DNA from: Hyposmocoma kahamanoa
Lineage: Eukaryota; Arthropoda; Insecta; Lepidoptera; Cosmopterigidae
DNA length: 64,000 nucleotides
Reading direction: 5' to 3'
Assembly (NCBI RefSeq): GCF_003589595.1
Contig: NW_020653409.1
Coordinates: forward strand, 2,824,145-2,888,144
In this document: piece by piece, positions 63,555-64,000 of the stretch
Layout: each line of letters begins with the position of its first letter
Numbering within the stretch: the first letter of the stretch is position 1
Notes under the pieces: generated by a model
Told to the model about the DNA's origin: nothing
Databases searched by the model: none
Seen by the model: the letters and a program-made list of their open reading frames with translations, nothing else
Position numbers and translations under genes: made by a program

Positions 63555-64000
63555 ATTATATTACATGGACAACAAAATAGATAACAATCGAATTACATTG
63601 ATAAGAGTTAAATATAATATAAGTTCTGTACTAGATTGTAACTCTACTTATATTGACACATCAATATAAAGTAACAAGAAAGATGTACTGTTCTCAATTT
63701 GCTAATAATTTCCTCACTTATTTAATATACTCACTAATTTACTAAATACAAAAACGAAATGGGTTTGGGCGAATACTTATGTAAGTGTTAAGCGAGTTAA
63801 TACTCCTTTAAATATTCTGGCTCTTAAGTCAAAAATATCTATAAATTTTCAAAGAGGAGTGTCTCTATTTCTATGTGAAGTTGTGATTATGGAAAAGCAA
63901 AACAGATTTCACACTGCCCCACAGCAAAAATCAGTTTAGTAAATCAAGACGCCTAGGCAAGATACATCAATGTTTCGCCTAGCACAATTATATGCAGCGG
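63555..64000. other. intergenic, nothing recognised
   Basis: AT-rich to the end of the window. Confidence 0.45.

Overview
The window looks like gene-poor, repeat-rich nuclear DNA of an insect, most likely a butterfly or moth. It is AT-rich and has almost no long reading frames: the longest frames free of N are 142 and 126 codons, and the second is a LINE relic. It is packed with short interspersed elements of the kind I associate with lepidopteran genomes. The order-level call is inference from repeat style and needs a repeat-library search. There are two assembly gaps, 400 N at 18319-18718 and 10 N at 36630-36639.

Family names used here are local to this report. Rpt-A is a unit of about 350-375 bp with a tRNA-like pol III promoter (box A tggcttagttgg, box B ggttcgaatcc); it occurs singly, as inverted pairs and as tandem arrays, the best at 56562-57524. 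SINE-B has a tRNA-like head (tggccgaacggttac ... ggttcgattcc) and a TTA-rich tail. Rpt-C is a ~290 bp retroposon-like repeat with an A-rich 3' end and an internal hairpin; about 29 copies or pieces make it the commonest repeat. SINE-D is a second tRNA-headed group. MITE-E is a ~286 bp inverted-repeat element with 8-bp target duplications. Rpt-F starts near aaaaaccgacctc and ends near gaagtcggtt. Rpt-G carries the core gggacctgtaaagg...cgaaacg. MITE-H (two near-complete copies plus a fragment) also has 8-bp duplications. Rpt-I has two copies. Several single DNA transposons have clear ends: an hAT-like element at 15191-15734, a GC-rich TTAA element at 16953-17239, a TA-flanked element around the big gap, a mariner-like element at 45402-46487 that keeps the tail of a transposase, and long inverted-repeat elements at 40453-41464, 48775-49690 and 54543-55148.

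Protein-coding signal is slight. Three LINE reverse-transcriptase/RNase H tails lie on the minus strand (11869-12096, 35913-36090, 51455-51892). Two THAP zinc-finger half-domains lie on the plus strand 0.9 kb apart (53353-53433 and 54172-54300). The first has a start codon, a TATA-like box and a donor site, and its upstream 330 bp is duplicated at 60882-61206. On the minus strand, two exon-like pieces with compatible phase (56310-56457 and 52596-52672) may be the end of an unrecognised gene whose intron holds the THAP pieces.

Layout: 0-9 kb Rpt-A, Rpt-C, SINE-B and Rpt-F; 9-19 kb DNA transposons and a LINE tail, ending in the gap; 19-35 kb mixed Rpt-C, SINE-B, Rpt-F and MITE-E; 35-45 kb LINE tail, inverted Rpt-A pair and clustered Rpt-C pairs; 45-50 kb mariner and inverted-repeat elements; 50-57 kb LINE tail, THAP pieces, TIR element and Rpt-A array; 57-64 kb Rpt-I, MITE-H, SINE-B and Rpt-C. 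I see no ordinary complete gene, no CRISPR array and no rRNA gene.
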